Source: Arthrobacter sp. PsM3 (GTDB lineage Bacteria > Actinomycetota > Actinomycetes > Actinomycetales > Micrococcaceae). From it: a stretch of 64,000 nucleotides of DNA. The notes under the pieces are model-generated. The model worked only from the letters and a program-made list of their open reading frames with translations, did no database searches and was not told where the DNA came from. The position numbers were made by a program, and so were the translations under genes. This document shows, piece by piece, positions 51,961 to 62,378 of this stretch (positions are counted from its first letter, which is position 1; each line of letters opens with the position of its first letter). The stretch spans positions 90,951 through 154,950 of the forward strand of contig NZ_JARUXE010000006.1 in assembly GCF_030433895.1 (NCBI RefSeq). The letters are read 5' to 3'.

Positions 51961-53427
51961 TTAGGACTCCTCGGTTGAGAGTGCGACGGCGGACTCGGGC
52001 TGGGCAGCCCACCATTCGTGGAGCTTGGCCTCGGCCACTGCGGGATCCAGCGGGCCGTGTTCCATCCGTTCCTCCAGCAGGAATTTGTAGGCCCGCCCGA
52101 CGACGGGGCCCGGCTTGAGGTCCAGCAGTTCCATGATCCGGCTGCCGTCCAGATCGGGGCGGACGGACTCGAGGGATTCCTGCTCCCGCAGGGCCGCAAT
52201 CCGGGCCTCGAGATCGTCGTAGGCGAAGGCGAGCCGCTCGGCCTTGCGCTGGTTGCGGGTGGTGACGTCCGAGCGGGTCAGCCGGTGCAGCCGGTCCAGC
52301 AGCGGACCGGCGTCGGTGACATAACGGCGGACGGCGGAATCGCTCCAGCCTGCCTCGCCGTAGCCGTAGAAGCGCATGTGCAGCTCCACGAGCTTGGCAA
52401 CGGCCTTGATGGTGTCGTTGTCGAAGCGCAGCGCCTTCATCCGTTTTGACGTCAGTTTGGCTCCGACCATGTCGTGGTGCCGGAAGCTCACCGCGCCGCC
52501 CGGCTCGAAACGGCGCGTGGAGGGCTTGCCGACGTCGTGCATCAATGCAGCGAACCGCAGCACAAAGTCCGGCCCGGGCACAGCGCCGCCGGCCGCCGTT
52601 TCGAGTGCGGCGGCCTGCTCCAGAACCTGGAGCGAGTGCTGGTAAACGTCCTTGTGCCGGTGGTGCTCATCGGACTCGAGGCGCAGGGCGGAGACCTCGG
52701 GCAGCACAAAGTCGGCCAGCCCGGTGTCCACCAGCAGGTCCACCCCGGCCCTGGGGTGTGCCGCGCAGATAAGCTTGACCAGCTCCTCACGCACGCGTTC
52801 CGCGGAAATCATGGTGATCCGTTCCGCCATCCGGGACATCGCGGCGCGGACGTCCTCGTGCACCGTGATGCCCAGCTGGGCGGCAAAACGGGCGGCACGC
52901 ATCATCCGGAGCGGATCGTCGGAGAAGGAGGATTCCGGGGCGCCCGGGGTGGCCAGGATGGAAGCGTGGAGGTCGCGGACACCGCCGAACGGATCCACGA
53001 GCTCCAGCGCCGGGAGTCGCAGGGCCATGGCGTTGATCGTGAAGTCACGGCGCAGCAGGTCATCGGTGAGCGACTTTCCGAACGCCACGACGGGTTTGCG
53101 GGAGTCGGGATCGTACGCCTCGGCGCGATAGGTGGTGATCTCGATCTGGAAACCGGACTTGCGCATGCCGATCGTGCCGAAGGCGCGCCCGATTTCCCAA
53201 AAGTTGTCGGCCCACTTCTTGATCAGGGCAACTGTCTGGTCCGGGGTGGCGTCGGTGGTGAAGTCGAGATCGGGGGACACCCGGCCCAGGAAGAGGTCGC
53301 GCACCGGGCCGCCGACCAGGGAGAGTTCGTGGCCGGCGTCGACAAACCGTTGCCCCAGCTCCAGAACCACAGGGTCTACCTGGAAATCAACAGTGTGCGA
53401 GTCAGTCTCGTGATGTGCGTGCGCCAT
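51961..53427 (-). CDS. CCA-adding tRNA nucleotidyltransferase
   Basis: The 488-residue protein has the class II nucleotidyltransferase head (ELSLVGGPVRDLFLGRVSPDLDFTTDATPDQT, with the G-G and D-x-D metal motif) and the RRDFTINAMALRLP motif. An HD domain (AALMHDVGKPSTRRF) lies at about residues 290-305. It adds or repairs the 3' CCA of tRNAs. Start ATG 53427. It is divergent from the NUDIX gene, an arrangement seen near the origin in many actinobacteria, and is coupled to the phosphatase gene downstream. Confidence 0.96.
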   Translation of the reverse strand: MAHAHHETDSHTVDFQVDPVVLELGQRFVDAGHELSLVGGPVRDLFLGRVSPDLDFTTDATPDQTVALIKKWADNFWEIGRAFGTIGMRKSGFQIEITTYRAEAYDPDSRKPVVAFGKSLTDDLLRRDFTINAMALRLPALELVDPFGGVRDLHASILATPGAPESSFSDDPLRMMRAARFAAQLGITVHEDVRAAMSRMAERITMISAERVREELVKLICAAHPRAGVDLLVDTGLADFVLPEVSALRLESDEHHRHKDVYQHSLQVLEQAAALETAAGGAVPGPDFVLRFAALMHDVGKPSTRRFEPGGAVSFRHHDMVGAKLTSKRMKALRFDNDTIKAVAKLVELHMRFYGYGEAGWSDSAVRRYVTDAGPLLDRLHRLTRSDVTTRNQRKAERLAFAYDDLEARIAALREQESLESVRPDLDGSRIMELLDLKPGPVVGRAYKFLLEERMEHGPLDPAVAEAKLHEWWAAQPESAVALSTEES

Positions 53428-53598
53428 AGTTTCTTAAGCTTGTCAGAAATCCCGGCGAGCACCACACCGAATCCGTCTCGGACTCCGGCCGTCGGCGCTG
53501 AACACGGGGGCGTCCCGGGCGATCCACTTTCCCGGCCGTCCACTTTCCTGCCATGTTTAGGTCATCAAGAGCGGACAAGAGTCGTTAGAGTGGACTTC

Positions 53599-54147
53599 AT
53601 GGCCCATCCCGTACCGAGCGCTCCCGGCAGGAGGACAAACGCACCGTTGCCTTCGGCAATCGGTGCCAATGTCGCGCCGGTGCAGCACTCCGGACAGGCC
53701 TCCCTCCCCACCGTGGAGGAAATCTCCGCCGGCGGCGTGGTGGTGGACACGTCCGACGCCGAACTCCGGGTTGCGATCATTGCCCGCCTTAATCGTGGCG
53801 GGCGGCTGGAATGGTGCCTTCCGAAGGGCCATCCGGAAGGCAAGGAAAGCAACGAGGAAGCCGCCGTGCGTGAGATCGCGGAGGAAACCGGCATCGAGGG
53901 CAAAATCCTCGCACCGCTGGGAAGCATCGACTACTGGTTCACGGTCAGCGGGCACCGCGTCCACAAGACCGTCCACCACTACCTGCTGCAGGCCACGGGC
54001 GGGGAACTGACGATCGAGAATGATCCGGACAAGGAAGCAGTGGACGTCGCCTGGGTTCCCATCCTGGAACTGGCGCGGAAACTCTCCTTCCCGAACGAGC
54101 GCCGCATCGCCGACCTCGCCAGGGAAGTACTGCCGGAACACCGCTAG
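53599..54147 (+). CDS. NUDIX hydrolase
   Basis: A 182-residue protein with a complete Nudix box, G-H-P-E-G-K-E-x5-A-V-R-E-I-A-E-E-T-G-I, giving the G-x5-E-x7-R-E-U-x-E-E-x-G-U pattern. The N-terminus is polar and possibly disordered. It hydrolyses a nucleoside-diphosphate-linked or similar substrate, not specified by sequence. Start ATG 53599. It is the leading gene before murJ, 81 bases apart, and may be co-transcribed with it. Confidence 0.93.
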   Translation: MAHPVPSAPGRRTNAPLPSAIGANVAPVQHSGQASLPTVEEISAGGVVVDTSDAELRVAIIARLNRGGRLEWCLPKGHPEGKESNEEAAVREIAEETGIEGKILAPLGSIDYWFTVSGHRVHKTVHHYLLQATGGELTIENDPDKEAVDVAWVPILELARKLSFPNERRIADLAREVLPEHR

Positions 54148-54228
54148 GGCCGTGCAAGCGCCCCTTGGGCCTGCTTCAGGGGATGCGAATAGCGGCTAAA
54201 GCCGCGCCCGGGTGAGACGATAAAGACA

Positions 54229-56274
54229 ATGTCATCTGCCAAACCCACCCCCGCGCCCTCCGGCCCCGCCGATTCCAAAGCTGTCCAATCCGGAGAAGTC
54301 CGTTCCAGCGCCATCATGGCCGCGGGAACGCTGGTCTCGCGTTTTCTGGGATTCGGCAAGACCTGGATGCTGGCGGCCGCACTCGGCCTCGGCTCCACCG
54401 TCAACGACACGTTCATCAACGCCAACAACCTGCCGAACCTGATCTTCCTGCTGGTGGCGGGCGGCGTGTTCAACGCCGTCCTGGTGCCCCAGATCATCAA
54501 GGCGAGCAAGGCTCCGGACAAGGGGGCGGACTACATCAGCCGGCTGCTGACGCTGGCCGTCCTGGTGCTGCTGACGCTGACGCTGCTGGTGACGCTGCTC
54601 GCGCCGTGGGTCATTGAACTGACAACGCAGGGCTATTCCCCGCAGCAGAAGGCCCTCGCGGTGTCCTTCGCGTTCTGGTGCCTTCCGCAGATCTTCTTCT
54701 ACGGCCTGTATGCCCTGCTGACCCAGGTGCTCAACGCCCACGGTGCCTTTGGGCCCGCGATGTGGGCGCCGATCCTGAACAACATTGTCGCGATCGCCGG
54801 CCTCAGCATGTTCATCTGGACGTTCGGCGCGAACGTCTCCAATCCCCACACGCTGGACACGTGGGGTTCCAGCCAGACCTTGCTGGTGGCCGGATTCTCC
54901 ACCATCGGCGTCATCTCCCAGACGGCCATCCTGCTGGTTCCGGTATTCAGGCTCCGGCTCGGCCTCCGGCCGCGCTTCGGCTGGCGCGGGGTCGGCCTGG
55001 GCCAGGCCGCCAGGCTGAGCGTCTGGACCCTGGCGACGGCCGCCGTCGGGCAGCTGGCCTTCCTCTACGTCATGCGCATCGCGACCATCCCGGGTGCGGA
55101 ACGGCTGCGCCTGGAACAGGCCGGGGATCCGGCCGCCGACAGCCTGCCCGGCAACGCTGTGCTGGAGGTGGCGAGCCAGTTGTATCTGCTCCCGCACTCG
55201 ATCATTGCGCTGTCGCTGGCCACGGTGCTGTTCAACCGGATGACGCGGGCCTCGCAGGCCGGGGACCGCGCGGCGCTGCGCACTGCGCTCTCCCACGGGC
55301 TGCGGACCATGGCCGTGGCGACGGTGTTCGGGGCCCTGGCCCTGTTCGCCCTTGCCGGACCGCTGGGCATGTTCTTCTCCGGCGGCGTGCCCCAGGACGG
55401 CGTCATGCTGGCCCAGACGCTGACCATCCTGGCGCTCAGCACGCCGTTCATGAGCGCCAACTTCATGATGTCGCGGGTGTTCTACGCCAACGAGGATGCC
55501 AGGACACCGTTCCTCATCCAACTGGTGCTGGCCGTTGTGAACGTGGTTGCCGCGTTCACAATCCAGTTCCTGCCGTTCGATCAGATCATCTTCGCCATCG
55601 CCACCCTCTACACCGGCGGCAATGTCCTGTCCGTGATCCTGAGCGCAGTCTTCCTCCGCCGGCTCCTGGGGCATCTGGACGGTCCCCGGATCGCCAACGC
55701 CTACATCAGGATGGGCTACGCCGCGCTGGGGTCCGCCCTGGCCGGCGCTGTGGCGTTGTGGCTGCTGGGCAGCTACAGCCGCGAGGGATTCGCCTGGAGC
55801 ACACCTGCCGCCGCGCTGGTGACGATCGCCGTCGTCGGGCCCGTCATGCTGGCGGCTTACCTGCTGCTGCTGAAGCTCTTCCGGGTCACCGAGCTGAGCG
55901 ACCTCCTGCAGCCGCTGCTGGGCCGCCTGCGCCGCCAGTCGGAGGCTGCGCCCGCCGGAGGCCTTCCGGAGGGCGCGGCCGCTACACGTGCCAGGCCGGA
56001 ACGGGCGACCGTCTCGGTGGACACCGGACTCATTCCTAGAATTTCCGGGGAATTCGACGCAGCGTCCTTCCGGGCAGGGCCAGATCTTGGCGAACAGGAC
56101 GAGCGGGCGGGACGCGCCGGACCGGACGGCGGTTACCTGCCCGCCGAGGACCTGCCCAACACCGCGGAGGGCGGCCTGGGCCGCGGCGACATCCCGCTGC
56201 CCGGGCGGCGAACCTACCAGGGCCCGGCAGGGCACAACCCCTATTTCCCTTTCGGCGGCAAAAAGAAGAAATAG
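54229..56274 (+). CDS. murJ: lipid II flippase MurJ
   Basis: A 681-residue protein with fourteen predicted membrane helices. The MurJ/MviN opening reads MAAGTLVSRFLGFGKTWMLAAALGLGSTVNDTFINANNLPNLIFLLVAGG. It moves lipid II across the membrane for peptidoglycan synthesis. The C-terminal cytoplasmic tail (about residues 560-681) is polar, Gly/Pro/Asp-rich and ends in PYFPFGGKKKK; it replaces the pseudokinase region that is fused to MurJ in mycobacteria. That region is instead encoded by the next gene. Confidence 0.95.
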   Translation: MSSAKPTPAPSGPADSKAVQSGEVRSSAIMAAGTLVSRFLGFGKTWMLAAALGLGSTVNDTFINANNLPNLIFLLVAGGVFNAVLVPQIIKASKAPDKGADYISRLLTLAVLVLLTLTLLVTLLAPWVIELTTQGYSPQQKALAVSFAFWCLPQIFFYGLYALLTQVLNAHGAFGPAMWAPILNNIVAIAGLSMFIWTFGANVSNPHTLDTWGSSQTLLVAGFSTIGVISQTAILLVPVFRLRLGLRPRFGWRGVGLGQAARLSVWTLATAAVGQLAFLYVMRIATIPGAERLRLEQAGDPAADSLPGNAVLEVASQLYLLPHSIIALSLATVLFNRMTRASQAGDRAALRTALSHGLRTMAVATVFGALALFALAGPLGMFFSGGVPQDGVMLAQTLTILALSTPFMSANFMMSRVFYANEDARTPFLIQLVLAVVNVVAAFTIQFLPFDQIIFAIATLYTGGNVLSVILSAVFLRRLLGHLDGPRIANAYIRMGYAALGSALAGAVALWLLGSYSREGFAWSTPAAALVTIAVVGPVMLAAYLLLLKLFRVTELSDLLQPLLGRLRRQSEAAPAGGLPEGAAATRARPERATVSVDTGLIPRISGEFDAASFRAGPDLGEQDERAGRAGPDGGYLPAEDLPNTAEGGLGRGDIPLPGRRTYQGPAGHNPYFPFGGKKKK

Positions 56275-56445
56275 TAACCAGCGGGCTCCGCGGCGCCGCG
56301 CTTCCGCGGCCGGACCGGCGCATCGGCTAGGATCGAAGACTAACAAGGGGAGTTGCAGACCTGGGGTCCACCGGCTTTACCGGGGACCTGCTGTCACTGA
56401 TGCAGTGATCAGTTCGGCAGCTCCCGGACAGTCTAGGAGGAGCCC

Positions 56446-58059
56446 GTGTCCCACCCGATCGATGTCGGATCAGTACTAGGTGGCCGCTACAAGGTCACTG
56501 CCACTGTACTGACCTCACATGACCAGGATCTGGTGCTGGACGGCGTGGACCAGGTGCTCAACCGAGCTGTGAGCATCCTCGTTGCCGGGCCCGGAAACGC
56601 GGATCAAGTGGCACAGAGTGCCCGGGAAGTGGCCACCGGGGAGCGTCCCGGCAGCGTTCAGATCCTCGACCTTGGGGTCAGCGAAGACACGACCTACCTC
56701 ATTACCAACCACACCTCGGCCGCTGACCTGCTGGATCTCGTGGTGTCCTCCAACCCGCCCTACATCGAACCGTTCTTCACGGACACACTGGGCAGCGAAA
56801 TCTTCGGCCAGCCCCGCTCCCGTGAACCCGAAACCTATGACGGCCTCTACGACGAAGAAGAGGTAGACGCCGGCTACATCAACTACGGGCAGAACCAGCA
56901 GCATGCCCCGACTCCGCGCGTGAGTCCCGCCGGACCGCCGACGACCCCCTCCCGGCCGCCGTCCCGTCCGACGGTGTCACCCGCTGCAGGTGCAGCTGGC
57001 GCGGAGGCAGCCGGAAGAGCCGGACTCGCGGCTGGTGCCGCCGCCGCTGCCGGTGGTGCGGCTGCTGCCGCGTCCCCCAAAACGAAGTCCTCCGCGGCCG
57101 CACCCCGGGAAACCCCGCCTGAGGTGACGGCGCCCCAGCCGGTGCAGGGAGGCGCACCGACCTCCGGCGCACGTGACTCCACGACGCCGGCCCCCGCCGA
57201 AACGCCCAAGGTTTCGCTGTGGTCCGACGACGATTATGACCACCCCGCTCCCGACGGAAGCCAGACTTCCCGCCAGGCGGCATCACCGGAATTAGCCGCC
57301 GCCGCGGGCAGCGCCTCCGCGGACCGCACGCCCGGGTTCTTCCCGGGTTCGGCCCGGGCCGCCGACTCCGCTGCGGATGAGGACTACTACGGCAAGGACG
57401 AGGAACCACAGCGTGAGCCTCGCTCTATGCGCTGGCTGGTGGGCGGACTGCTGGCTGCGGTCCTCGTGGTTGGTCTGGTTCTTGCCGTGACCAATCTCGG
57501 CAGCCTCTTCAAGACGACGCCGCAGCCCGCTGCGGGCGGCAATTCCTCCGCCAGCGCGCCCGGTTCAGCCCCGGCAGCGCCGTCGGGAACCGCCAGCCCC
57601 GCACCGGCCGCCGGCCCGCCCGCCATTGCTGACGTCACGCGGCTGGGCAACTTCGACTTCGCCGGAACCTATGACGGCGACCTGGTCAAGACTTTCGACG
57701 GCAATGCCGCCAGCTACTGGTCGGACATGGAATTTGCCACAGACAACTGGGGTGGCCTGGCCGCCGAGGTCCCGCTCGTCGTCAAGCTGAAGAGCCCTGC
57801 CAAGGTCTCCTCTGTGACCCTCAGCCAGCTGGGCGCCTCAGGCGGCAGCATCAGCGTTTTCACCAACGACCGTCCCTCGCTCGATGGTGCCAAGCAGGTA
57901 GGCAGCAACAGCTTCACCTCATCCGATCTAACGATGCCGCTGCAGGAACCCACCACGGCGCAGTATGTCATTGTCTCAATCAAGACCCTGCCCAAGCTGG
58001 CGGCGCCCAAGACCCGGTATGGATTCGGCCTGCGTCTGGCTGAGATCAAGGTCCAGTAG
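56446..58059 (+). CDS. pseudokinase-like protein with one membrane helix and extracellular domain
   Basis: The 537-residue protein begins with a kinase N-lobe-like segment (GSVLGGRYKVTATVLTSHDQDLVLDGVDQVLNRAVSILVAG and VQILDLGVSEDTTYLITNHTSAADLLDLV). It has no catalytic loop or DFG, so it is inactive and truncated. A Pro/Ala-rich linker (about 145-320), one membrane helix (about 328-350) and a galactose-binding-like extracellular domain (about 390-537, NFDFAGTYDGDLVKTFDG) follow. In mycobacteria these parts are the C-terminus of MviN itself, so this looks like the split-off partner of MurJ. GTG 56446 with AGGAGG upstream. Confidence 0.85.
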   Translation: MSHPIDVGSVLGGRYKVTATVLTSHDQDLVLDGVDQVLNRAVSILVAGPGNADQVAQSAREVATGERPGSVQILDLGVSEDTTYLITNHTSAADLLDLVVSSNPPYIEPFFTDTLGSEIFGQPRSREPETYDGLYDEEEVDAGYINYGQNQQHAPTPRVSPAGPPTTPSRPPSRPTVSPAAGAAGAEAAGRAGLAAGAAAAAGGAAAAASPKTKSSAAAPRETPPEVTAPQPVQGGAPTSGARDSTTPAPAETPKVSLWSDDDYDHPAPDGSQTSRQAASPELAAAAGSASADRTPGFFPGSARAADSAADEDYYGKDEEPQREPRSMRWLVGGLLAAVLVVGLVLAVTNLGSLFKTTPQPAAGGNSSASAPGSAPAAPSGTASPAPAAGPPAIADVTRLGNFDFAGTYDGDLVKTFDGNAASYWSDMEFATDNWGGLAAEVPLVVKLKSPAKVSSVTLSQLGASGGSISVFTNDRPSLDGAKQVGSNSFTSSDLTMPLQEPTTAQYVIVSIKTLPKLAAPKTRYGFGLRLAEIKVQ

Positions 58060-58235
58060 CCGGGCCGAAGCCACGGCTTCACCCCGGCGGTCCTGGGTGC
58101 CAGGACGGTATCCTGAGTGCTGGTGTGCTTTGGCAGCGCCCGGCCCGACCGGAATAACCAGCACCAAGTAGTAGTTGTGCCATGTGGCCGGCCACCCAGG
58201 CGGGCGCATCGACAAAGGAAGAGGTTCACCGTTCA

Positions 58236-59192
58236 GTGAGCAACGCAGAAAACACCGCGTCCGAAGTACGTGATGTCATCATCGTAGGCTCCGGCCCCGC
58301 GGGCTACACTGCCGCGGTGTACACGGCGCGCGCCAACCTGAAGCCGCTGCTCCTCGCAGGATCAGTAACCGCCGGCGGCGAGCTGATGAACACAACCGAC
58401 GTCGAGAACTACCCAGGTTTCCCGGACGGCATCATGGGTCCGGACCTGATGGAGAACTTCGAGAAGCAGGCCGCGCGGTTCGGCACCGAAATACAGTTTG
58501 AAGATGTCACGGAACTGGATCTCGACGGCGACATCAAAACCGTGACCATCGGCTCGGGGGAGACCTTCCGGGCACGCGCCATCATTCTTTCCACGGGTTC
58601 GGCCTACCGTGAGCTCGGCCTTCCCAACGAAAAGCGCCTCTCCGGCCACGGGGTCAGCTGGTGTGCAACCTGCGACGGTTTCTTTTTCAAGGACCAGGAC
58701 ATCGCCGTCATCGGCGGCGGCGACTCCGCGATGGAGGAGGCACTGTTCCTCACCAAGTTCGCCAGGTCAGTCACCGTCGTCCACCGCCGCGACAGCCTCC
58801 GTGCCTCAAAGATCATGGCTGACCGCGCACTGGCCCACGAGAAGATCACCTTCGTCTGGAACAGCGGCGTCGAGGATGTCCTCGGTGGGGACAAAGTCAC
58901 CGGGCTTCGAGTGAAAGACCTCGTGGACGGCACCGAAACTGAACTTGCCGTCACCGGCGTGTTTGTGGCGATCGGCAACGACCCCCGTACCGACCTCGTC
59001 AAGGGCAAGCTGGACCTGACCCCTGAGGGAACCATCGCTGTCGACGGCCGATCGTCGAAGACCAGCGTCAAGGGTGTCTTCGCGGCCGGCGATGTTATCG
59101 ACCCGACGTACCGGCAGGCCATCACGGCCTCAGGGTCCGGCTGTGTCGCAGCCCTGGACGTCGAGCACTACCTCGCAGACTTCCACGCCTAA
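58236..59192 (+). CDS. trxB: thioredoxin reductase
   Basis: A 318-residue flavoprotein with an N-terminal FAD motif ([22 protein letters not shown]), the redox-active CATC at Cys143 and Cys146 ([13 protein letters not shown]), and an NADPH motif ([18 protein letters not shown]). The C-terminal [29 protein letters not shown] is canonical. It reduces thioredoxin with NADPH. The start is GTG 58236; AGGAAGAGG lies about eleven bases upstream. Thioredoxin is encoded 37 bases downstream in the same operon. Confidence 0.97.
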   Translation: MSNAENTASEVRDVIIVGSGPAGYTAAVYTARANLKPLLLAGSVTAGGELMNTTDVENYPGFPDGIMGPDLMENFEKQAARFGTEIQFEDVTELDLDGDIKTVTIGSGETFRARAIILSTGSAYRELGLPNEKRLSGHGVSWCATCDGFFFKDQDIAVIGGGDSAMEEALFLTKFARSVTVVHRRDSLRASKIMADRALAHEKITFVWNSGVEDVLGGDKVTGLRVKDLVDGTETELAVTGVFVAIGNDPRTDLVKGKLDLTPEGTIAVDGRSSKTSVKGVFAAGDVIDPTYRQAITASGSGCVAALDVEHYLADFHA

Positions 59193-59229
59193 ACAGCGCG
59201 CAGCAACCAACCGAAGAGAGAGACAGGCT

Positions 59230-59556
59230 ATGAGCAACGCAAAAGACGTAACGGACGCTAGTTTCGGCACCGATGTACTGGCTTCTTCCAAGCCGGTCAT
59301 TGTGGACTTCTGGGCTGAATGGTGCGGCCCGTGCCGCAAGCTCGGACCGATCCTGGACGAGATTTCCGTGGAGTACAGCGAGAAAGTGGACGTCGTCAAG
59401 GTTAATGTTGACGACAACCCTGCCATTGCCGCCCAGTACGGCATCACCTCCATCCCTGCCGTCTATCTGTTCCAGGGTGGCGAAGTGAAGGGCACCGTCA
59501 TCGGCGCTCGTCCCAAGCAGTTCTTCGAGAAGGAATTTGCGGACGTGCTGTCCTAG
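59230..59556 (+). CDS. trxA: thioredoxin
   Basis: The 108-residue protein has WAEWCGPCRKL with the active-site Cys32 and Cys35 and the cis-Pro segment GITSIPAVYLFQGGE. Together with trxB it is the NADPH-thioredoxin system. It starts MSNAKDVTDASF, similar to the MSNAE start of TrxB. It ends at 59556 and a terminator follows. It is the last recognisable gene before the gene-free region. Confidence 0.98.
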   Translation: MSNAKDVTDASFGTDVLASSKPVIVDFWAEWCGPCRKLGPILDEISVEYSEKVDVVKVNVDDNPAIAAQYGITSIPAVYLFQGGEVKGTVIGARPKQFFEKEFADVLS

Positions 59557-59590
59557 TTTCCGCTCGGTCTGTACCGACACAGATCATCCC

Positions 59591-59631
59591 AAAGTGGCCT
59601 CACTTCCCTTCAGGAAGTGGGGCCACTTTTT
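59591..59631 (+). terminator. intrinsic terminator of the trxB-trxA operon
   Basis: AAAGTGGCC..ACTTCC (59591-59607) pairs with GGAAGT..GGCCACTTT (59613-59628) around a CTTCA loop and ends in a T-run (TTTTT, up to 59631). Confidence 0.92.
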
Positions 59632-59890
59632 CGTTGTTGGTGACAACTGAGGTGGTCAGGTATTCCAACCAGCCACATAGAGAAGTCCATACTCAAGGCG
59701 TTTCTCCAGAGAACAACACCTAACAGTTGGTTTCCCGTACCTATTTCTCTCTATGCGGACCCCGGTGTATCCACGTGTTGTGCCCTTGCCGAAGTAGGGC
59801 CGGCTTGGTCCGACGCCCACGGGCCGGTGGCCGCCCTCGGGCGAGATGGGGTCCGACTTACTCGTCTGCCGTGAGATCACTGATGCAGAG

Positions 59891-59906
59891 TGTTTCACGT
59901 GAAACA
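59891..59906. other. parS site 1 (perfect)
   Basis: TGTTTCACGTGAAACA, the full 16-bp chromosomal parS consensus bound by ParB. The first of seven in this region. Confidence 0.95.
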
Positions 59907-59975
59907 TTGCGGTTCTTCAGACAGAGAAGTTCCCGGCCCGGTTTCCGCGCTACCGTCGAAGGAATCATCTCGTTT

Positions 59976-59991
59976 TGTTTCACGTGAAACA
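59976..59991. other. parS site 2 (perfect)
   Basis: TGTTTCACGTGAAACA, identical to site 1 and 85 bp from it (start to start). Confidence 0.95.
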
Positions 59992-60191
59992 TGGTCACAA
60001 GATAGGTCCGGAACATCGAAGGGTTTCGTGCACTACCTTCGATCCTGCCGGCAGCGGCGCCAACCCGTCTGGACGAACGCTTGAATGCAGTCCGGGGGTT
60101 TGCGCCTTCCCGTTCCTGTTCGAACGGGCTCAAGGGAAGTGGTGGTAGAAGTCTGGCCGGTCGGTCAGGAGTGCAGGTCGCACGCCCGCCT

Positions 60192-60247
60192 CCGAGCACC
60201 GAGCACCGAGCACCGAGCACCGAGCACCGAGCACCGAGCACCGAGCA
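60192..60247. repeat. eight tandem copies of CCGAGCA
   Basis: The 7-bp unit CCGAGCA is repeated eight times without a mismatch over 56 bp, between parS sites 2 and 3. Because seven is not a multiple of three, it cannot encode one in-frame protein repeat. It is a candidate length-variable locus. Confidence 0.95.
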
Positions 60248-60545
60248 CAAGATTGTAAACGTACTACGAGCGGCATATTTGTATACGGGATGGATTCCCC
60301 GGGGTAAGAAGTAAGACGGCTTCTAACCGTGAATTCCTCTTCTGCAAGGGCGCCGTCACCCTGACGGTGCTTGTGCGGGTACCGTGACGGTTTTACCAGC
60401 CACACACGCCACCTAGATGGCTGAGCAACCCTTCCTACAGGTCTCTGCTAGGCGCCCGATTTGAGATCACGAGTGACAATTCGCCGCGACAATCGGCAGA
60501 ATGGAACCGAATCCGGGGCAGCTGTGAAGTGTGACCCCAGGGGAA

Positions 60546-60561
60546 TGTTTCACGTGAAACC
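60546..60561. other. parS site 3
   Basis: TGTTTCACGTGAAACC, 15 of 16 positions of the consensus with the full 14-bp palindromic core. Confidence 0.93.
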
Positions 60562-60758
60562 ATCGTGGGGGTGCATCTGGAGAGGGGGCACCGTACGCCG
60601 GATTGTTGGACACCGTGGCGCTAAAGTCGGAAGACGATCCCGTTTCTGTGAAAAGTTTCTGTTTGAAACAGCAGTGGCACAGGAAAGAACATCTCCATCG
60701 TTCCCGCTAAAAATTGGGGTCATTCCTCAGTCCGTTCCGATCATTGGGACTCGGCGAA

Positions 60759-60774
60759 TGTTTCACGTGAAACG
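60759..60774. other. parS site 4
   Basis: TGTTTCACGTGAAACG, 15 of 16 positions, intact 14-bp core. Confidence 0.93.
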
Positions 60775-61075
60775 GAGACCAGGCGTGAATCGGTGGATGG
60801 GACATGGACGACGGCGAGTGACCGTTGAGCAGGTCCCCAAAGACCGACTATTCGATATGAAACTCTCAAATAGCCCCGTCCGGGCAGAGGGTGTCTGCTG
60901 ACTAGCGGACCTGTGAGTACATTCAGTGGGTATGAATCAACATGGTGCACAAACACTTCAAGCAGCAACGGCGAGGTCCCCCTTCAGGAGCGGGGAGCTG
61001 GCCGACTCGGAGAGTGTACGGCGAATCAGAGCGACGGCACCGGAACAATGGCGTGAACATTCCCGCGCGGGTCAA

Positions 61076-61091
61076 TGTTTCACGTGAAACC
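61076..61091. other. parS site 5
   Basis: TGTTTCACGTGAAACC, 15 of 16 positions, intact core. Confidence 0.93.
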
Positions 61092-62097
61092 CCACAAACC
61101 CAACCTCCAACGGCCTTTGGTGGGGGATGGATGCCCATCAGGTGCCACCGAGACCCGCTACGCGCCCCATCATCCTACTGTGGAGCTCTCCGCACACCGA
61201 AGCCGGCTACGACCCTACAACGGCCCCCTGGGACGCGTGGAGTATGTAGCGGAAGCCTCTATGGGTAGAACCAGAAGCCCGCATTCAGTGTCCCAGGGCC
61301 ACATGGTCGTCTTCGACTCACCGCCACAACATCCTCGCTCGCGGTATTCCCGCCTATATTGCCCAGCATGCCGCCCATCAAACTCGGTTGAGAACCACCT
61401 CAGCAGCCAGGCAGACAATGGGTGCCCGGGCCATTCATAGTGTCGGGGATCTCGGAGGTCAAACCGTTCCTTGCCATGTTCGTGTCCATTCGCCCCGACA
61501 GGCAGTGGAGACAATCCTCAGCGAGCGGCACACGCGCCACACCCAGGATGCCTTCCCATGAGGCCAGCACATCCAATCTCAACACTGCCGATGGAAATCC
61601 CGCGGACACCATCCACAGACCCACGGAGGTTGGACTCGGACCAACTGCCAAAGCCGGGGAGCCACTCGAACGGGGCTCCTCTCAGGGCTCACGGTACGCA
61701 GTAGAGAAGTCCTGCGTTCAGCTGACTGCAGGACAAGGCATCCAATTCGTGGCAGCACCAGACTCCTTCGCCGTGGCTCCCATTGGCTGTTCAAAGTGAC
61801 AGCGACTGGACGCGCGCTGAACTGGACGAACCCGTCGGGCAGGGACACACGCTCGCAGCGTGGCCCCAGCTGTGGGGTTCCGCGCCGGCCGGGACTCCTG
61901 ACCATGCGCTGCAAGCAGCGCCATCGGATGGCCCGTCGTTCCCCTCGGGTCGCTGCCGGCCCGCACCCGGCTACTCCGGTGTGCCGACACTCGGCCGCAC
62001 GGGTCACAGATGTGGCGGATCCCGGCATGCCGGAAGGGCCGCCGGTCAGTGCACCAGGGCGCTAAATTGGCTGATGTACGGTCGCATTCCCACAGGT

Positions 62098-62131
62098 TTC
62101 TCCACAGAACTTATTCACAGAGTTATCCACA
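62098..62131 (+). other. DnaA-box cluster A
   Basis: TTCTCCACA (62098-62106), TTATTCACA (62111-62119) and the exact DnaA box TTATCCACA (62123-62131) lie in one orientation within 34 bp. An AT-rich stretch (about 62292-62332) follows before parS site 6. Confidence 0.7.
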
Positions 62132-62378
62132 GGCCTTGAGGGATATCTCACAGTCCCGGGGTCACACGTCCAGGAGCTGCTTCGTCCGATTTTGTCCCTC
62201 ACTCCCGGCAAGGTTAATCCCCGGACTCACCACGGCCCGCTGGTCAACTTTTTCACGGCTGAGGACGGCGGGCGCCACCATGCAAAAACTCGCGTAATAA
62301 CGCGGAAAATTAACCATCAAGGGGGGATTTAGAAAGCATGGGCGGGCCTGTAGAAGGTCACCGCTCGAACCTTCGGAT

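Noticed and set aside
60192..60247. Tandem repeat considered as a CRISPR array
   Set aside because: The unit is 7 bp with no spacers and there are no cas genes.
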